Origin: Pseudoblastomonas marina
GTDB lineage: Bacteria > Pseudomonadota > Alphaproteobacteria > Sphingomonadales > Sphingomonadaceae
Direction of reading: 5' to 3'
DNA length: 64,000 nucleotides
Assembly: GCF_014641655.1 (NCBI RefSeq)
Contig: NZ_BMID01000001.1
Coordinates: 434,001 to 498,000, forward strand
Made by a program: the position numbers and the translations under genes. Below the pieces are notes generated by a model. That model did not search any database. It was not told where the DNA came from and saw only the letters and a list, made by a program, of their open reading frames with translations. This document shows, one piece after another, positions 26,475 to 35,761 of the stretch. Position 1 is the first letter of the stretch. Every line of letters starts with the position of its first letter.

Positions 26475-27722
26475 GTGACCGGATCGCTGCGCCATTCCTA
26501 TTCCATAGCCATTGCGGGCTGCGGCCCGGCCGGGCTCGCCGCCGCGCTGCTGCTGTATCGTGCCGGTCACAGTGTAACCTTGTTCGAGCGGTTCGACGTC
26601 CCGCGTCCCATCGGCTCGGGATTGATGTTGCAGCCGACCGGCATGGCGGTGCTCGACGCGATGGGCCTGCTCGAGCGCGTGGCTCGCCACGGTGCGCGGA
26701 TCGACGGTTTGCTGGGTCTGCAGGAGCAAGGCCGATGCGCGCTCGATTCGCCGTATCGAAACCTGGGTACCGACGAGTTCGGCATGGGGATCCACCGCGC
26801 CAGCCTGTTCGCGGTGCTCTACGAGGCGGTCGCCGAAGCCGGGATCGACATCCGGACCTCGCAGGATATCGTATCCACCCATGCCGATGCGCGTGAGCGC
26901 CGCTTCGTGTTTTCCGATGGCAGCCGAAGCGACGGCTTTGACTTGGCCGTCGATGCGAGCGGCTGGAGCTCGGCGCTCGGCGAGCGAGAACGGGGGCTGC
27001 TCCAGTTCGGTGCGCTCTGGGCTACGGTCGAACTCGATCCGGCGGATCCTTTCGCCGGCAATCTCCTCGAACAGCGATACGATCGTGCGGCTCGGATGGT
27101 CGGAGTCCTCCCGACAGGGCGACGATCGCTCGAGGGCCCGCGCGAGGCGGCGTTCTTCTGGTCATTGCGGGGCGTCGACCACGAAGCTTGGCGCACCGCC
27201 GGGCTGGAGGCGTGGAAGCACGAGGTGCGTCGCATGTGGCCCGAGACGGCCTGCCTGCTCGATCGGATCGACAGCGAAGAGCACCTGACCTTCGCCCGCT
27301 ATGCGCACCGCACGGCGCCCGGTCCGAACGGCCATCGCTTCATTCGCATCGGCGACGCTTGGCATTGCGCCAGCCCCCAACTGGGCCAGGGTGCCAACAT
27401 GGCCCTGCTCGATGCATGGGGTTTGGCCCGGGGGCTTGCCCAAGGCCGCACGATCGATGAAGGCTTGCGCCTCGCCGCGCGCTGGCGATCCGACCACGTC
27501 CGGCTCTATCAGGCGGTCACCCGCTTCTTTACGCCCTTGTACCAGTCGACAGCCGCGATGCCGGCCCTCCTGCGCGACAGGATGCTGATGCCCCTGTCAC
27601 GGGTCTGGCCGGGCAAGCCGTTACAGGCCAGGATCATGAGCGGACTCTTCGGATGGCCGTTGCAAACTCTTGGGCTGGAACAACCGGATTACCGGGCACT
27701 CGCGCAGGCGATTTCGGCCTAG
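26475..27722 (+). CDS. FAD-dependent monooxygenase (PHBH-type)
   Basis: A 415-aa flavoprotein, GTG start at 26475. Seen: the N-terminal dinucleotide fold IAGCGPAGLAAALLLYRAG, VTLFERFDVPRPIGSGL, the middle DG-type segment DGFDLAVDASGWSS and the FAD ribityl-binding GDAWHCASPQLGQGANMA. It belongs to the class A flavin monooxygenases that hydroxylate aromatic or other substrates with NAD(P)H; the substrate cannot be told. No ribosome site is obvious. It starts 54 bp after the tRNA and overlaps the TlpA-like gene end by 4 bp tail to tail. Confidence 0.88.
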   Translation: MTGSLRHSYSIAIAGCGPAGLAAALLLYRAGHSVTLFERFDVPRPIGSGLMLQPTGMAVLDAMGLLERVARHGARIDGLLGLQEQGRCALDSPYRNLGTDEFGMGIHRASLFAVLYEAVAEAGIDIRTSQDIVSTHADARERRFVFSDGSRSDGFDLAVDASGWSSALGERERGLLQFGALWATVELDPADPFAGNLLEQRYDRAARMVGVLPTGRRSLEGPREAAFFWSLRGVDHEAWRTAGLEAWKHEVRRMWPETACLLDRIDSEEHLTFARYAHRTAPGPNGHRFIRIGDAWHCASPQLGQGANMALLDAWGLARGLAQGRTIDEGLRLAARWRSDHVRLYQAVTRFFTPLYQSTAAMPALLRDRMLMPLSRVWPGKPLQARIMSGLFGWPLQTLGLEQPDYRALAQAISA

Positions 27723-28273
27723 CTCCCGTCAGCTTCCGCCAGCAGCGCGGCGGCTTCCTCGCTGGTCCAGTCGAGATCGCCGAGCAGGCGCCAGAGTTCC
27801 TGCCCGTTGGCGTCGTAATAGATGCTCATCGGCAGGACGCCGCCGGCATAATGGGTGGCGAGCGCATTGTCGGGGTCGAGCCAGGGCTCGAGTTGTTCGA
27901 AATTGCGTTCGGCGAAGAACGGGCCGACCGCTTCCTCGCCGGTCAGGTCTTGCGAGATCGTGACCACGCGCAACCCGTCCTGCGCCAGCTCGTCAAGCAT
28001 CGGCATCTCGGTCACGCAGGGCGCGCACCAAGTCGCCCAGAGGTTTACCAGCACGGGCCGTCCGGCCAGCGCCGGAAGCGCGAGCTCGCTCCCGTCGGCC
28101 TGGCGCACGGTGATCGCGGGCAGCATTTCGCCGGCATAATCGCGGTAGACGCCGAATCCCGGCGCGGCTTGCTGCGCTTGCGGTTCTTGCGTGCGTTCCT
28201 CCCCGCTCCTATCGCAGCCCGATGCTGCGAGTGCGAGAAAGGCGGCGGAAATGAGCGTGAACGACGACCGCAA
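27719..28273 (-). CDS. TlpA-like thioredoxin-fold lipoprotein
   Basis: A 184-aa membrane-anchored thiol-disulfide oxidoreductase. The thioredoxin domain carries [18 protein letters not shown] with the CXXC pair, then RVVTISQDL and [15 protein letters not shown] with the cis-proline. The N-terminus has a lipoprotein signal ending [10 protein letters not shown] prefer the TTG start at 28273 because GGGAGG lies 5 bp upstream; an ATG at 28291 adds six residues. Either way the gene overlaps the 5' end of argH on the other strand. It should reduce disulfides in the periplasm. Confidence 0.88.
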   Translation of the reverse strand: MRSSFTLISAAFLALAASGCDRSGEERTQEPQAQQAAPGFGVYRDYAGEMLPAITVRQADGSELALPALAGRPVLVNLWATWCAPCVTEMPMLDELAQDGLRVVTISQDLTGEEAVGPFFAERNFEQLEPWLDPDNALATHYAGGVLPMSIYYDANGQELWRLLGDLDWTSEEAAALLAEADGS

Positions 28274-29672
28274 CGGGGCCTCCCATGCCATGTGGGGTGG
28301 ACGGTTCGCCGAGGGACCCTCGGCGATCATGCGCGAGATAAATGCCTCGATCCCGTTCGACAAGGCGCTGTGGCGCGAGGACATCCGCGGATCGAAGGCG
28401 CATGTCGCGATGCTCGCCGCGCAGGGGATCGTCGGCGAAGATGACGCGCGGCAGATCGACGAGGGGCTCGATGCGATCGCCGCCGAATACGAGCGCGACG
28501 GGGTGCCCGAGGACTGGTCGCTCGAAGACATTCACATGACGGTCGAGGCGCGGCTGACCGAGCTCATCGGGCCGGTCGCGGGCAAGCTCCACACCGCGCG
28601 CAGCCGCAACGACCAGGTCGCGACCGATTTCCGGCTGTGGACGCTCGACGCGATGCAGGCGGCCGAGGCGGGTCTCGCTACGCTCCAGCGCGCTCTGGTG
28701 ACGCGCGCGGGCGAGCATGCTGATACGGTGATGCCGGGCTTCACCCATTTGCAGGCCGCTCAGCCGGTCACGCTCGGCCACCACCTGCTCGCCTATTACG
28801 AGATGTTCCGGCGCGATCGCTCGCGTTTCGCCGATGCGCGGGCGCGGGCCGACGAATGCCCGCTCGGCAGCGCGGCGCTGGCGGGCACGGGGTTCGCGAT
28901 CGATCGCGACGCGACGGCCGAAGCTTTGGGCTTCGCGCGCCCGACCTCCAACAGCCTCGATGCCGTCTCGGACCGCGATTTCGCGCTCGATTACCTGATG
29001 GCGGCGAGCCAGTGCGCACTGCACCTGTCGCGGCTCGCGGAGGAAATCATTATCTGGGCGAGCCAACCCTTCGGTTTCGTCCGCCTGCCCGACACGCTTT
29101 CGACCGGCAGTTCGATCATGCCGCAGAAGAAGAACCCCGATGCGGCCGAACTCGTACGCGGCCATGCCGGGCGGATCGTCGGCGCGGCGACGGCCTTGAT
29201 GGTGACGATGAAGGGCCTGCCGCTGGCCTATTCGAAAGACATGCAGGACGACAAGCCGCCGGTGTTCGAGGCGCACGGCCTGCTCCAGCTGTGCCTCGCC
29301 GCGATGGAAGCGATGATCGCAGACTGCTCTTTCAACGAGGCACGGATGCGCGAAGTCGCCGGGGCGGGGCACCCGACCGCGACCGATCTCGCCGACTGGC
29401 TGGTGCGCACGCATGGCGTTCCGTTCCGCGAGGCGCACCACGTTGCCGGCGCTGCGGTGAAGGCCGCCGACGAACACGGCTGCGACCTCGCCGATCTGCC
29501 ACTTGATGCACTCCAGGCGATCGATGGCCGGATCGACGAAAGCGTGCGCGATTTGCTGACGCTCGACGCCTCGGTCGCGGCGCGCACATCCTATGGCGGG
29601 GCCGCGCCCGAGCGGGTAAGGGAGCAGGTGGCGGTGGCGCGCGAGGCGCTGGGCATGGAGGACGCGCGATGA
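28251..29672 (+). CDS. argH: Argininosuccinate lyase
   Basis: A 473-aa enzyme splitting argininosuccinate to arginine and fumarate, last step of arginine synthesis. Seen: N-terminal [49 protein letters not shown] with a catalytic His, and the fumarase/ASL signature [18 protein letters not shown]. Start at 28251 gives the usual short leader before MWGGRF. Its first 20-40 bases overlap the start of the TlpA-like gene divergently. The next two genes, lptM and lysA, follow in one operon. Confidence 0.97.
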   Translation: MSVNDDRNGASHAMWGGRFAEGPSAIMREINASIPFDKALWREDIRGSKAHVAMLAAQGIVGEDDARQIDEGLDAIAAEYERDGVPEDWSLEDIHMTVEARLTELIGPVAGKLHTARSRNDQVATDFRLWTLDAMQAAEAGLATLQRALVTRAGEHADTVMPGFTHLQAAQPVTLGHHLLAYYEMFRRDRSRFADARARADECPLGSAALAGTGFAIDRDATAEALGFARPTSNSLDAVSDRDFALDYLMAASQCALHLSRLAEEIIIWASQPFGFVRLPDTLSTGSSIMPQKKNPDAAELVRGHAGRIVGAATALMVTMKGLPLAYSKDMQDDKPPVFEAHGLLQLCLAAMEAMIADCSFNEARMREVAGAGHPTATDLADWLVRTHGVPFREAHHVAGAAVKAADEHGCDLADLPLDALQAIDGRIDESVRDLLTLDASVAARTSYGGAAPERVREQVAVAREALGMEDAR

Positions 29673-29905
29673 AACGCTTCGGAACTATGGCGCTGGTGTT
29701 CGCGCTCGCGGCCTGCGGGACCAAGGCCCCTCTCGAGCCCGCGGCGGGCCAGGAATTGCCGCCCGCTCCCTACGGCCAGGACTACCAGCCGACCGCCGAC
29801 GAACTGCTCGAACCGAGCGAACAGGCAGTGCCCGAACGCAATGTCGAGCTGCGCGAACGCTCCGAAGAGCGCGAAGACGATCCCTACGACCTTCCTCCCG
29901 AGTGA
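29669..29905 (+). CDS. LptM/YifL-like small lipoprotein
   Basis: A 78-aa lipoprotein with signal ending [11 protein letters not shown] (Cys16) and a Pro/Glu-rich acidic remainder. It overlaps the argH stop by 4 bp (ATGA) and is 9 bp from lysA. A tiny lipoprotein between argH and lysA is a conserved arrangement, and the LxACGxKxPL pattern fits the LptM (YifL) family, which helps assemble the LptD/LptE LPS translocon. The call rests on size, motif and position. Confidence 0.72.
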   Translation: MKRFGTMALVFALAACGTKAPLEPAAGQELPPAPYGQDYQPTADELLEPSEQAVPERNVELRERSEEREDDPYDLPPE

Positions 29906-29914
29906 CCTTGCCCG

Positions 29915-31174
29915 ATGGACCATTTCTCGCTTCGTGACGGCGTGCTCCACGCCGAGGATGTATCGCTGCCGCAGATCGCGGAGGCGGTCGATACGCCGGT
30001 CTACGTCTATTCGCGCGCCACGCTCGAGCGCCATGCGCAGGTCTTCGTCGAAGGTCTGGCGGCGCTCGATGCTCCGCTGATCGCTTTCGCGGTCAAGGCC
30101 AATCCCAACCTTGCCGTGCTCAAGGTGCTGGCGCAGCAGGGCTTCGGCGCCGATGTGGTCTCGGGCGGCGAGCTGGCGCGCGCGCTGGCGGCGGGCATGC
30201 CGCCCGAACGGATCGTATTCTCGGGCGTGGGCAAGACCCGCACCGAGATGCAAGCCGCGCTCGATGCGGGCATCCGCCAGCTCAATATCGAAAGCGAGGA
30301 GGAAGGCCGCGAACTGGCCGAGCTCGCCGCCGCGCGCGGCGAGAATGCGCGTTGCGTGCTGCGAATCAATCCCGACATCGATGCCGGGACGCACGACAAG
30401 ATCACCACCGGCAAGGCCGACAACAAGTTCGGAGTCCCGATCGCCCGCGCGCGCGAATTGTTCGATGCGCTGGCCGGGCTCGACGGGCTCGCCCTGCGCG
30501 GGGTCGCGGTCCATATCGGCAGCCAGCTGGCCTCGCTCGATCCGCTCGAGGCAGCGTTCGAGAAGATCGGTGCGCTGGTGCGGGAACTGCGCGAGGCGGG
30601 CCACCCGATCGACACGGTCGATCTCGGCGGCGGCCTCGGCGTGCCCTACAAGGAGGGCGAGACCTATCCGAGCCCAGCCGAATACGGTGCGATGGTCGCG
30701 CGCGTCACCGAGGGTTGGGACGTCCAGCTGGTGTTCGAACCGGGACGCGTGATCGCGGGCAATGCCGGCGTCCTTCTGACCCGGGTGATCCGCGTGAAGC
30801 GTGGAGTGAACCACCCGTTCTACGTGCTCGACGCGGCGATGAACGACCTGGCCCGCCCGGCGATGTACGGCGCGTGGCACGATATCGTCGCGGTCGAACC
30901 CTCGGGAGAGCGCACGACGGCGAACGTCGTCGGGCCTATCTGCGAGACCGGCGATACCTTTGCAATGGACCGCGAGATGGACCGGCTCGCCGCGGGCGAT
31001 CTTGCCGTGCTTCGCACCGCCGGGGCCTATGGCGCGACGATGGCATCGAGCTACAACAGCCGCGGTTTCGTGCCCGAGGTGCTGGTCGACGGTGAAAAAT
31101 TCGCGGTGGTGGCCGAACGCCTGAGTGCGGCGGCGATCATGGATGCCGAACCGATCCCCGACTGGCTGGATTAA
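29915..31174 (+). CDS. lysA: Diaminopimelate decarboxylase
   Basis: A 419-aa PLP enzyme making lysine from meso-diaminopimelate. Seen: PLP-lysine motif IAFAVKANPNLAVLK, GFGADVVSGGELARAL, VAVHIGSQLASL, DLGGGLGVPYKEGE, FEPGRVIAGNAGVLLTRV, and GPICETGDTFAMDRE with the Cys/Glu of the second subunit. Length is normal. It ends convergent with a thioesterase gene (4-bp overlap). The operon argH-lptM-lysA couples arginine and lysine synthesis with LPS assembly. Confidence 0.97.
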   Translation: MDHFSLRDGVLHAEDVSLPQIAEAVDTPVYVYSRATLERHAQVFVEGLAALDAPLIAFAVKANPNLAVLKVLAQQGFGADVVSGGELARALAAGMPPERIVFSGVGKTRTEMQAALDAGIRQLNIESEEEGRELAELAAARGENARCVLRINPDIDAGTHDKITTGKADNKFGVPIARARELFDALAGLDGLALRGVAVHIGSQLASLDPLEAAFEKIGALVRELREAGHPIDTVDLGGGLGVPYKEGETYPSPAEYGAMVARVTEGWDVQLVFEPGRVIAGNAGVLLTRVIRVKRGVNHPFYVLDAAMNDLARPAMYGAWHDIVAVEPSGERTTANVVGPICETGDTFAMDREMDRLAAGDLAVLRTAGAYGATMASSYNSRGFVPEVLVDGEKFAVVAERLSAAAIMDAEPIPDWLD

Positions 31175-31581
31175 TCCCGCAGCGCGATATTGAGAAACGC
31201 GGTCGCGATCGGCTTGTCGCGGTCGTCCTGCCACGCTTCGACCTGGACGTTGGCGATCCGGCGGCCGGCGCGGGTCACGCGGCCGAGCGCGAAGGTGCGC
31301 TGCTCGGTTCCGCCGCGCATGAATTCGATCGTGACGTTGACCGGCTTGATCCGGCGCAGACCGCCATCGGCCTCGAGTTCGCACTGTAGCGCGGCGATTG
31401 CCGCCATTTCGAGCAGGCCCGAGAGTGCACCGCCGTGGAGATAGCCGGGGCGGCCCTGCACGCGCTCCGAAAAATCCATCGCCAGCACCGGCGCATGGCC
31501 TTCGAGCCGTTCGACCTCGATCCCCAGTCCACGCGCATAGGGCGGCAGGCGGCGGGCGATATTGACCTGTTCCTCCGCCAT
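31171..31581 (-). CDS. PaaI-type hotdog thioesterase
   Basis: A 136-aa hotdog-fold thioesterase. Seen: MDFSERVQGRPGYLHGGALSGLLEMAA, with the family HGG motif, followed by VTIEFMRGGTEQR, a typical second half strand pattern. Such enzymes hydrolyse acyl- or phenylacetyl-CoA. It is the downstream member of a pair: the TGA of the neighbour at 31581 shares one base with this ATG. Substrate not determinable. Confidence 0.85.
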   Translation of the reverse strand: MAEEQVNIARRLPPYARGLGIEVERLEGHAPVLAMDFSERVQGRPGYLHGGALSGLLEMAAIAALQCELEADGGLRRIKPVNVTIEFMRGGTEQRTFALGRVTRAGRRIANVQVEAWQDDRDKPIATAFLNIALRD

Positions 31582-32024
31582 CAGTCGTTCCCGATCATCA
31601 TGAAGACCCCGGCGGCATGGGCCAGCGGGTCGTCGGGGTCGTCTTCGTAGGCGATACCCCGCACGAAGCTCATCGAGCGCGTCAGCTTGTAGCATTCGCC
31701 GCGCCCGATCACGGTCGATCCGGGCGTTGCGGCGCGCGTGTAGTCGATCCTGAGGTCGAGCGTGACCTGCGGCACGAAGGCGTCGCGCTTGGTCCAGACC
31801 GACATCGAGGTGCAATTGTCCATCAGCGAGATGATCGGGCCCGAGGCGAGGATCCCGCTCTCTTCCATTCCGACCAGCTCTTGCTTCCACGGCAGCGCCA
31901 GCTCGACCCAGCCATCGCCATGCGCGTGATATTGCATGCCGAGCCAGCCCCCGTGCCCGCCGCGCGTCAGCGCCTTGGCCAGCAGGTCGGGCTGGATGTT
32001 CGTCGTCGCGGGTCGATCGCTCAT
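31581..32024 (-). CDS. Hotdog-fold thioesterase
   Basis: A 147-aa second hotdog protein. Seen: MQYHAHGDGWVELALPW, the inner helix SGPIISLMDNCTSMSV, in which the HGG motif is replaced by ASG, and VTLDLRIDYTRAATPG. The two neighbouring genes may form a mixed oligomer; hotdog enzymes act as dimers or tetramers of dimers. It is divergent from the small-peptide cassette at 32150. Confidence 0.82.
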   Translation of the reverse strand: MSDRPATTNIQPDLLAKALTRGGHGGWLGMQYHAHGDGWVELALPWKQELVGMEESGILASGPIISLMDNCTSMSVWTKRDAFVPQVTLDLRIDYTRAATPGSTVIGRGECYKLTRSMSFVRGIAYEDDPDDPLAHAAGVFMMIGND

Positions 32025-32149
32025 GCCGAAGCTCCTGCGGATGCGGCGATCCGATTACAATCTTTTAATTCCGCTTTCGATGCCACCGCTTGCAGCTTGT
32101 GCGCGGCCCGCATGCAATTGGTGTGCGGGAACATGAGGAGGGGAAACAC

Positions 32150-32311
32150 ATGCAACTGCCCACCATCGACGTGGCATCGCTGCCGTCGCTCGACACGCTC
32201 ACCGGGATTTTCGGTTCGCTCATGGCGAGCGGATCGCCCGGTTCGGACGATACGCTCATTATCCTGATGACCTATCTCTACGAGATCCTGCCGCCCGACG
32301 CGCTGATCTGA
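32150..32311 (+). CDS. 53-aa peptide, first gene of an unrecognised cassette
   Basis: A short ORF with a very strong ribosome site (GAGGAGGGG, 6 bp before ATG 32150). It begins MQLPTIDVASLPSLDTLTG, has a Gly/Ser-rich middle ending in DD, and closes with LMTYLYEILPPDALI. It has no signal peptide or cysteine. It is 4 bp from the GTG of the next gene. A leader-like acidic/hydrophobic short peptide in front of two proteins of unknown type is the layout of a ribosomal-peptide modification locus, but no known RiPP enzyme is present, so this is only a suggestion. Confidence 0.6.
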   Translation: MQLPTIDVASLPSLDTLTGIFGSLMASGSPGSDDTLIILMTYLYEILPPDALI

Positions 32312-32315
32312 TCCG

Positions 32316-33290
32316 GTGCTGATCCGATCGGAATTGCGTGCGCTGCGGGCCGATGACGGCCCGCAGCGCACCGCGCAGGCGGAAATGCATCGCCGGATCG
32401 GGGCGTGGCGCGACAGCGCCCGGGTCCGGGCGGTGGACGAGGCGCTCGCATGCTTCGCTGCGGGGGAGAGGCTCGCCGACCTGCCTGCGCTCGCCGCGCT
32501 GACGACGTATCGGGGCGCGCGCGAATTTGTCGACGCGCTGGTGGCGGAATTGGTCTGCGGGCTCGACGCTTTACCGCTGGCGCATGTCGCCTTTCGGCAC
32601 ACGCATCATGCGGGGCGCTCCTCGCTGATGCTGTCGCGCGCCGGCCGGGTCACGCTCTCGCTGGAATGTCGCACGCCCGCTTTCGCGGCCGGGGAAGACC
32701 CCAGCTCCTGCGTGCTGAGCGATATCGAAAGTTGGGACGTCGTCCTCGCGGGTGCGATGGCGGGCCACCTGATCCGCGCGCGGGAAGAGAGCGGATCGCT
32801 GACGTTCGAACAGGACCCGCTCGTCCTGCGACGCGGTGATACGAATGGTCGTCGCGGGAGCCGCGAAGTCCTCGCGATCGAGCATATTGCGAGCTGCCTC
32901 ACGCTCCTTCGGCTGCAACGCCGCGCAGAGGTGGCCACGCCGGCCCGTGCCTACGATCTCGCGACGGGTGCGCTGATCGGGCAGGCTTCGGGCGACGTCC
33001 GCGAAAGCCGCCGGGCGTTGATGGTCGCGCTGCTCGGCCGGATGAACCGCCGCGAGGACGCGCCGGTACTGGCCGGGATCGCGCGCGACGCGGATGAGGT
33101 CGCACTGCGGTGGGAAGCGGTGCGCGAATGTCTCGGTCTCGATACCGCCACCGGTTTCCGCCTTCTGGGCGAACTCGCGCAGCGGACCGGCGATCCGATC
33201 CAGCCCGACGCCGCGGCATTGCGCGCCCAATTGCTCGAGGCGCACCCGCAGCTCGCCGCGCTCGAGGAGCGCCCGCAATGCCCCGTGTGA
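32316..33290 (+). CDS. Unknown 324-aa protein of the peptide cassette
   Basis: Not recognised. A 324-aa protein, GTG start 4 bp after the peptide stop. It is Ala/Leu/Arg-rich and mostly helical; the C-terminal third (RRALMVALLGRMNRRED, VALRWEAVRECLGLD, FRLLGELAQRTGD) has the regularity of HEAT-like helical hairpins. The middle contains HVAFRHTHHAGRSSLMLSR with several histidines. No signal peptide. Its last 13 bases overlap the next gene. Probably a partner of the cupin-like protein. Confidence 0.65.
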   Translation: MLIRSELRALRADDGPQRTAQAEMHRRIGAWRDSARVRAVDEALACFAAGERLADLPALAALTTYRGAREFVDALVAELVCGLDALPLAHVAFRHTHHAGRSSLMLSRAGRVTLSLECRTPAFAAGEDPSSCVLSDIESWDVVLAGAMAGHLIRAREESGSLTFEQDPLVLRRGDTNGRRGSREVLAIEHIASCLTLLRLQRRAEVATPARAYDLATGALIGQASGDVRESRRALMVALLGRMNRREDAPVLAGIARDADEVALRWEAVRECLGLDTATGFRLLGELAQRTGDPIQPDAAALRAQLLEAHPQLAALEERPQCPV

Positions 33291-34174
33291 TCGCATGCGA
33301 AGAGGAGGGCGTGATCGGGCTCGACCAGTGCGTCGATGCGCTCGCCCGCGACGGCTTCGATCCGCGCGTGGAGGAGAGCCTGATGCTAGCGGCGCTGCAC
33401 CTGCGCCAGCTCGGCAACGACCGGCGCTTCCTCGGCGACCTGATCGCGCGCGAACTCGCCGATCGCGAAAGCGTGCCGGACGCGCAGAGCTACGGTCCGC
33501 AATCGATCGTGCTGTCCCCGGCGCAATCGGGCGCCTTCCTGCGGGCGAATATCTGGCCGTCGGAAACCGACCAGCCGCTGGTCGCGAGCGGGCGTGCCGC
33601 GTTCCAGTACGACCTGCCGCACGACCACAATTTCAACTTCCTGACGCTGGGTTATTTCGGCCCCGGCTATCGCTCGGAATACTGGGAATACGATTACGAA
33701 GCGGCGATCGGTTATCGGGAGCAGCGGGTGCCGCTGGTGCCGAAGGGGCGCCAGCAACTGACGCCCGGCAAGCTCATGCTCTATCGCGCGCATGTTGATA
33801 TCCACCGGCAGTTACCACCCGAATCGATGTCGGTGTCGTTAAACGTCATGCATGTCGACGGGGCCTGCGGCTGGCTCGATCAATACGCTTTCGATGTCGA
33901 GCGAGGGACGATTTCGGACCGGCTCGGCGCGGGGTCGAGCGAAGCGTTCATCCGCATCGCGGTTTCCTTGCAGAGCGAGGCGGCCTGCGATCTCGCAGAG
34001 CGCTTCGGGCGGACGCACCCCTCGGACCGGATGCGCTATGCCTGCTGGGAAGCCCGGGCGGCGGTCGCCCAGAACGAGACCGCGCGCGATGCGCTATGGC
34101 GCGAGGCGGAGGGGGCGGGGAGCCTGCTGGTCGCGAAAGAGGCAGCGCGGCGGCGCCGGGAGCTGGCTGGCTAG
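33278..34174 (+). CDS. Cupin-like protein of the peptide cassette
   Basis: A 298-aa protein, ATG 33278 after GAGGAG, inside the end of the preceding gene. The N-terminal 65 residues are helical. The central region has HDHNFNFLTLGYF (His115, His117), then EYWEYDYE, and later PGKLMLYRAHVDIHRQLPP (His172, His176) and SVSLNVMHVD: an HxH...E...H spacing like the metal site of cupin or JmjC-type iron enzymes. That fold is inferred from the spacing only. Conserved aromatic content is high. If it binds Fe(II), it could be an oxygenase acting on the 53-aa peptide. Confidence 0.65.
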   Translation: MPRVIACEEEGVIGLDQCVDALARDGFDPRVEESLMLAALHLRQLGNDRRFLGDLIARELADRESVPDAQSYGPQSIVLSPAQSGAFLRANIWPSETDQPLVASGRAAFQYDLPHDHNFNFLTLGYFGPGYRSEYWEYDYEAAIGYREQRVPLVPKGRQQLTPGKLMLYRAHVDIHRQLPPESMSVSLNVMHVDGACGWLDQYAFDVERGTISDRLGAGSSEAFIRIAVSLQSEAACDLAERFGRTHPSDRMRYACWEARAAVAQNETARDALWREAEGAGSLLVAKEAARRRRELAG

Positions 34175-34644
34175 AACGCGCTGCCGGTGAGCCTGTCGAG
34201 CGCCGATTGCAGGATCACCGCGGCGGCCTGCGCGTCGATCTTCTGCGCGCGTTTGGCGCGCGACAGGCGCTGGTCGATCATCGCCGCATCGGCGCTTGCG
34301 GTCGACAGGCGCTCGTCCCAGAGCAGGATCGGCAGGCCTATATCGGCGAGGTTGCGGGCATAGGCGCGGCTCGCCTGGCAGCGCGGCCCGGCACTCCCGT
34401 CCATGTTGAGCGGCAGGCCGACGACGATCCCCTCGACCCGCCGCGCGGCGATCAGCTCGGTCAGTTTCGCGCGGTCGACGGTGAACTTGCCACGCGGCAA
34501 CACCTTGTCGGGTGTCGCGAAGCGCCACCCGGCATCGCAAGTCGCGGTGCCCACTGTCTTTGTGCCCACGTCGAGTGCGAGCAGCACGCCGCCATCGGGC
34601 AGCGCGTCGCGGAACTCGCTCGCGTTGTCGGTGACGAAGCTCAT
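34171..34644 (-). CDS. ruvX: Putative Holliday junction resolvase RuvX/YqgF
   Basis: A 157-aa RNase H-fold protein. Seen: LLALDVGTKTVGTATCD (first acidic residue), GIVVGLPLNMDGSAGPRCQ, and LPILLWDERLSTASADAAM with the catalytic Glu. YqgF family members act in processing of 16S rRNA ends or resolve junctions. It is the last gene of the minus-strand operon that begins with pyrE; 10 bp separate it from the DUF3089 gene. It is convergent with the cupin-like gene (4-bp overlap). Confidence 0.92.
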   Translation of the reverse strand: MSFVTDNASEFRDALPDGGVLLALDVGTKTVGTATCDAGWRFATPDKVLPRGKFTVDRAKLTELIAARRVEGIVVGLPLNMDGSAGPRCQASRAYARNLADIGLPILLWDERLSTASADAAMIDQRLSRAKRAQKIDAQAAAVILQSALDRLTGSAF

Positions 34645-34654
34645 CGCGGCGCGC

Positions 34655-35761
34655 TCATTGGCCGAACGCGGCGACGCGGCGCGCGAAATCCTCGCGCAGG
34701 TTCAGCCAGAACAGCGGGATGTCGTAGACGTGATAATTGTTGCCGGGCAGCACGCCCTGGCCGACTTCGGGCGGATCGCCGATATAGAGGAAGCCCTCCT
34801 CGCCGCAGCGCGCCGGGACGGACTCGGCCACGAGCTCGGCCTCGGTCAGCTCGGCATTGGGCACCAGCGTACCACGATTGCTGGTCGCGGGCGCGTCTTC
34901 GCTGGGCGTGCCGGTCAGCGGGTTGGTGCACAGGAACGGGCTCGTCCCGCGGGGGGTCCCGTCGAGCCCGGGCGAGCTGGCATAGGCCTCGAGCGTGAGC
35001 GAGGTATCGGCCGGCTCGGCATAGCTCGACCAGCTGAGGATGCAGCCGGTGCTGTCAGCCGTTTCGCAGGCCGGGAGCGGGAGCTCGGGCAGGTCATGAT
35101 CGAGGCTCAGTGGCCACCCCACGATATAAGCAGCGGCGATCCGTTCGGCGACCGGCGTGCCTTTCACCCGGCGCGCCAGCAGGGTCATCGCGTGAAACGC
35201 TCCCTGGCTGTGCCCGGCGATCACGATTGGGCGGTCCGCGTCGATCTCTTCGAGGAACTGGTCGAACGCCATTTCGACGTCGCGATAGGCGGCTTCCAGC
35301 GCTTCGTCGCCTTCGGGCTTGTCGGTCAGGAACGCGCCGAACGTCGCCTGGCGATAGCGCGGCGCCCACAATTCGGTGGCGCCGTTGAACGGGCTCGCAA
35401 GCCCGCGCAGGAACAGCGTCGCGCGGGCGTTGGCGCTCGAGTCCTCGAGCGGGGCGTTCCACGCCTGCTTGCTGAAGAAGCTGGTCGGGTGGATGAAGAA
35501 CACCGCTGCTTCGGGCGCGTCCTCGCCTCGATCGAATCCCTCGGGCAGGAAATCGGCCGGATCGTCCACCATGCCCGGGCGCGAGAACCACATCGCCGGG
35601 TTCGCATAGACGCTTTCCTCGAGCGCTTCCTGTTCGACGAATTCGACGTCGGGCACCGTGGCGTAGCGCGTTAACTCATTGGCATAGATGTTGAGCAGGA
35701 ACGCGCCCGCGATCACGAGCACCGCGATTCCGGCGATGAAATACAGGAACTTGCGGGCCAT
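34655..35761 (-). CDS. DUF3089 alpha/beta hydrolase, membrane-anchored
   Basis: A 368-aa protein with an N-terminal membrane helix (LYFIAGIAVLVIAGAFLLNI). The DUF3089 hydrolase domain shows AVFFIHPTSFFSKQAWNAP, IVIAGHSQGAFHAMTLLARR with the nucleophile Ser, and YIVGWPLSLDHDL. A likely esterase facing the periplasm. Its ATG and the upstream transporter stop share one base (position 35761), so it is co-translated with it. Substrate unknown. Confidence 0.85.
   Translation of the reverse strand: MARKFLYFIAGIAVLVIAGAFLLNIYANELTRYATVPDVEFVEQEALEESVYANPAMWFSRPGMVDDPADFLPEGFDRGEDAPEAAVFFIHPTSFFSKQAWNAPLEDSSANARATLFLRGLASPFNGATELWAPRYRQATFGAFLTDKPEGDEALEAAYRDVEMAFDQFLEEIDADRPIVIAGHSQGAFHAMTLLARRVKGTPVAERIAAAYIVGWPLSLDHDLPELPLPACETADSTGCILSWSSYAEPADTSLTLEAYASSPGLDGTPRGTSPFLCTNPLTGTPSEDAPATSNRGTLVPNAELTEAELVAESVPARCGEEGFLYIGDPPEVGQGVLPGNNYHVYDIPLFWLNLREDFARRVAAFGQ

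Noticed and set aside
26345-26475. tRNA-Val as an integration site of a mobile element
   Set aside because: No integrase, no direct repeat of the tRNA 3' end, and no shift in base composition after it.
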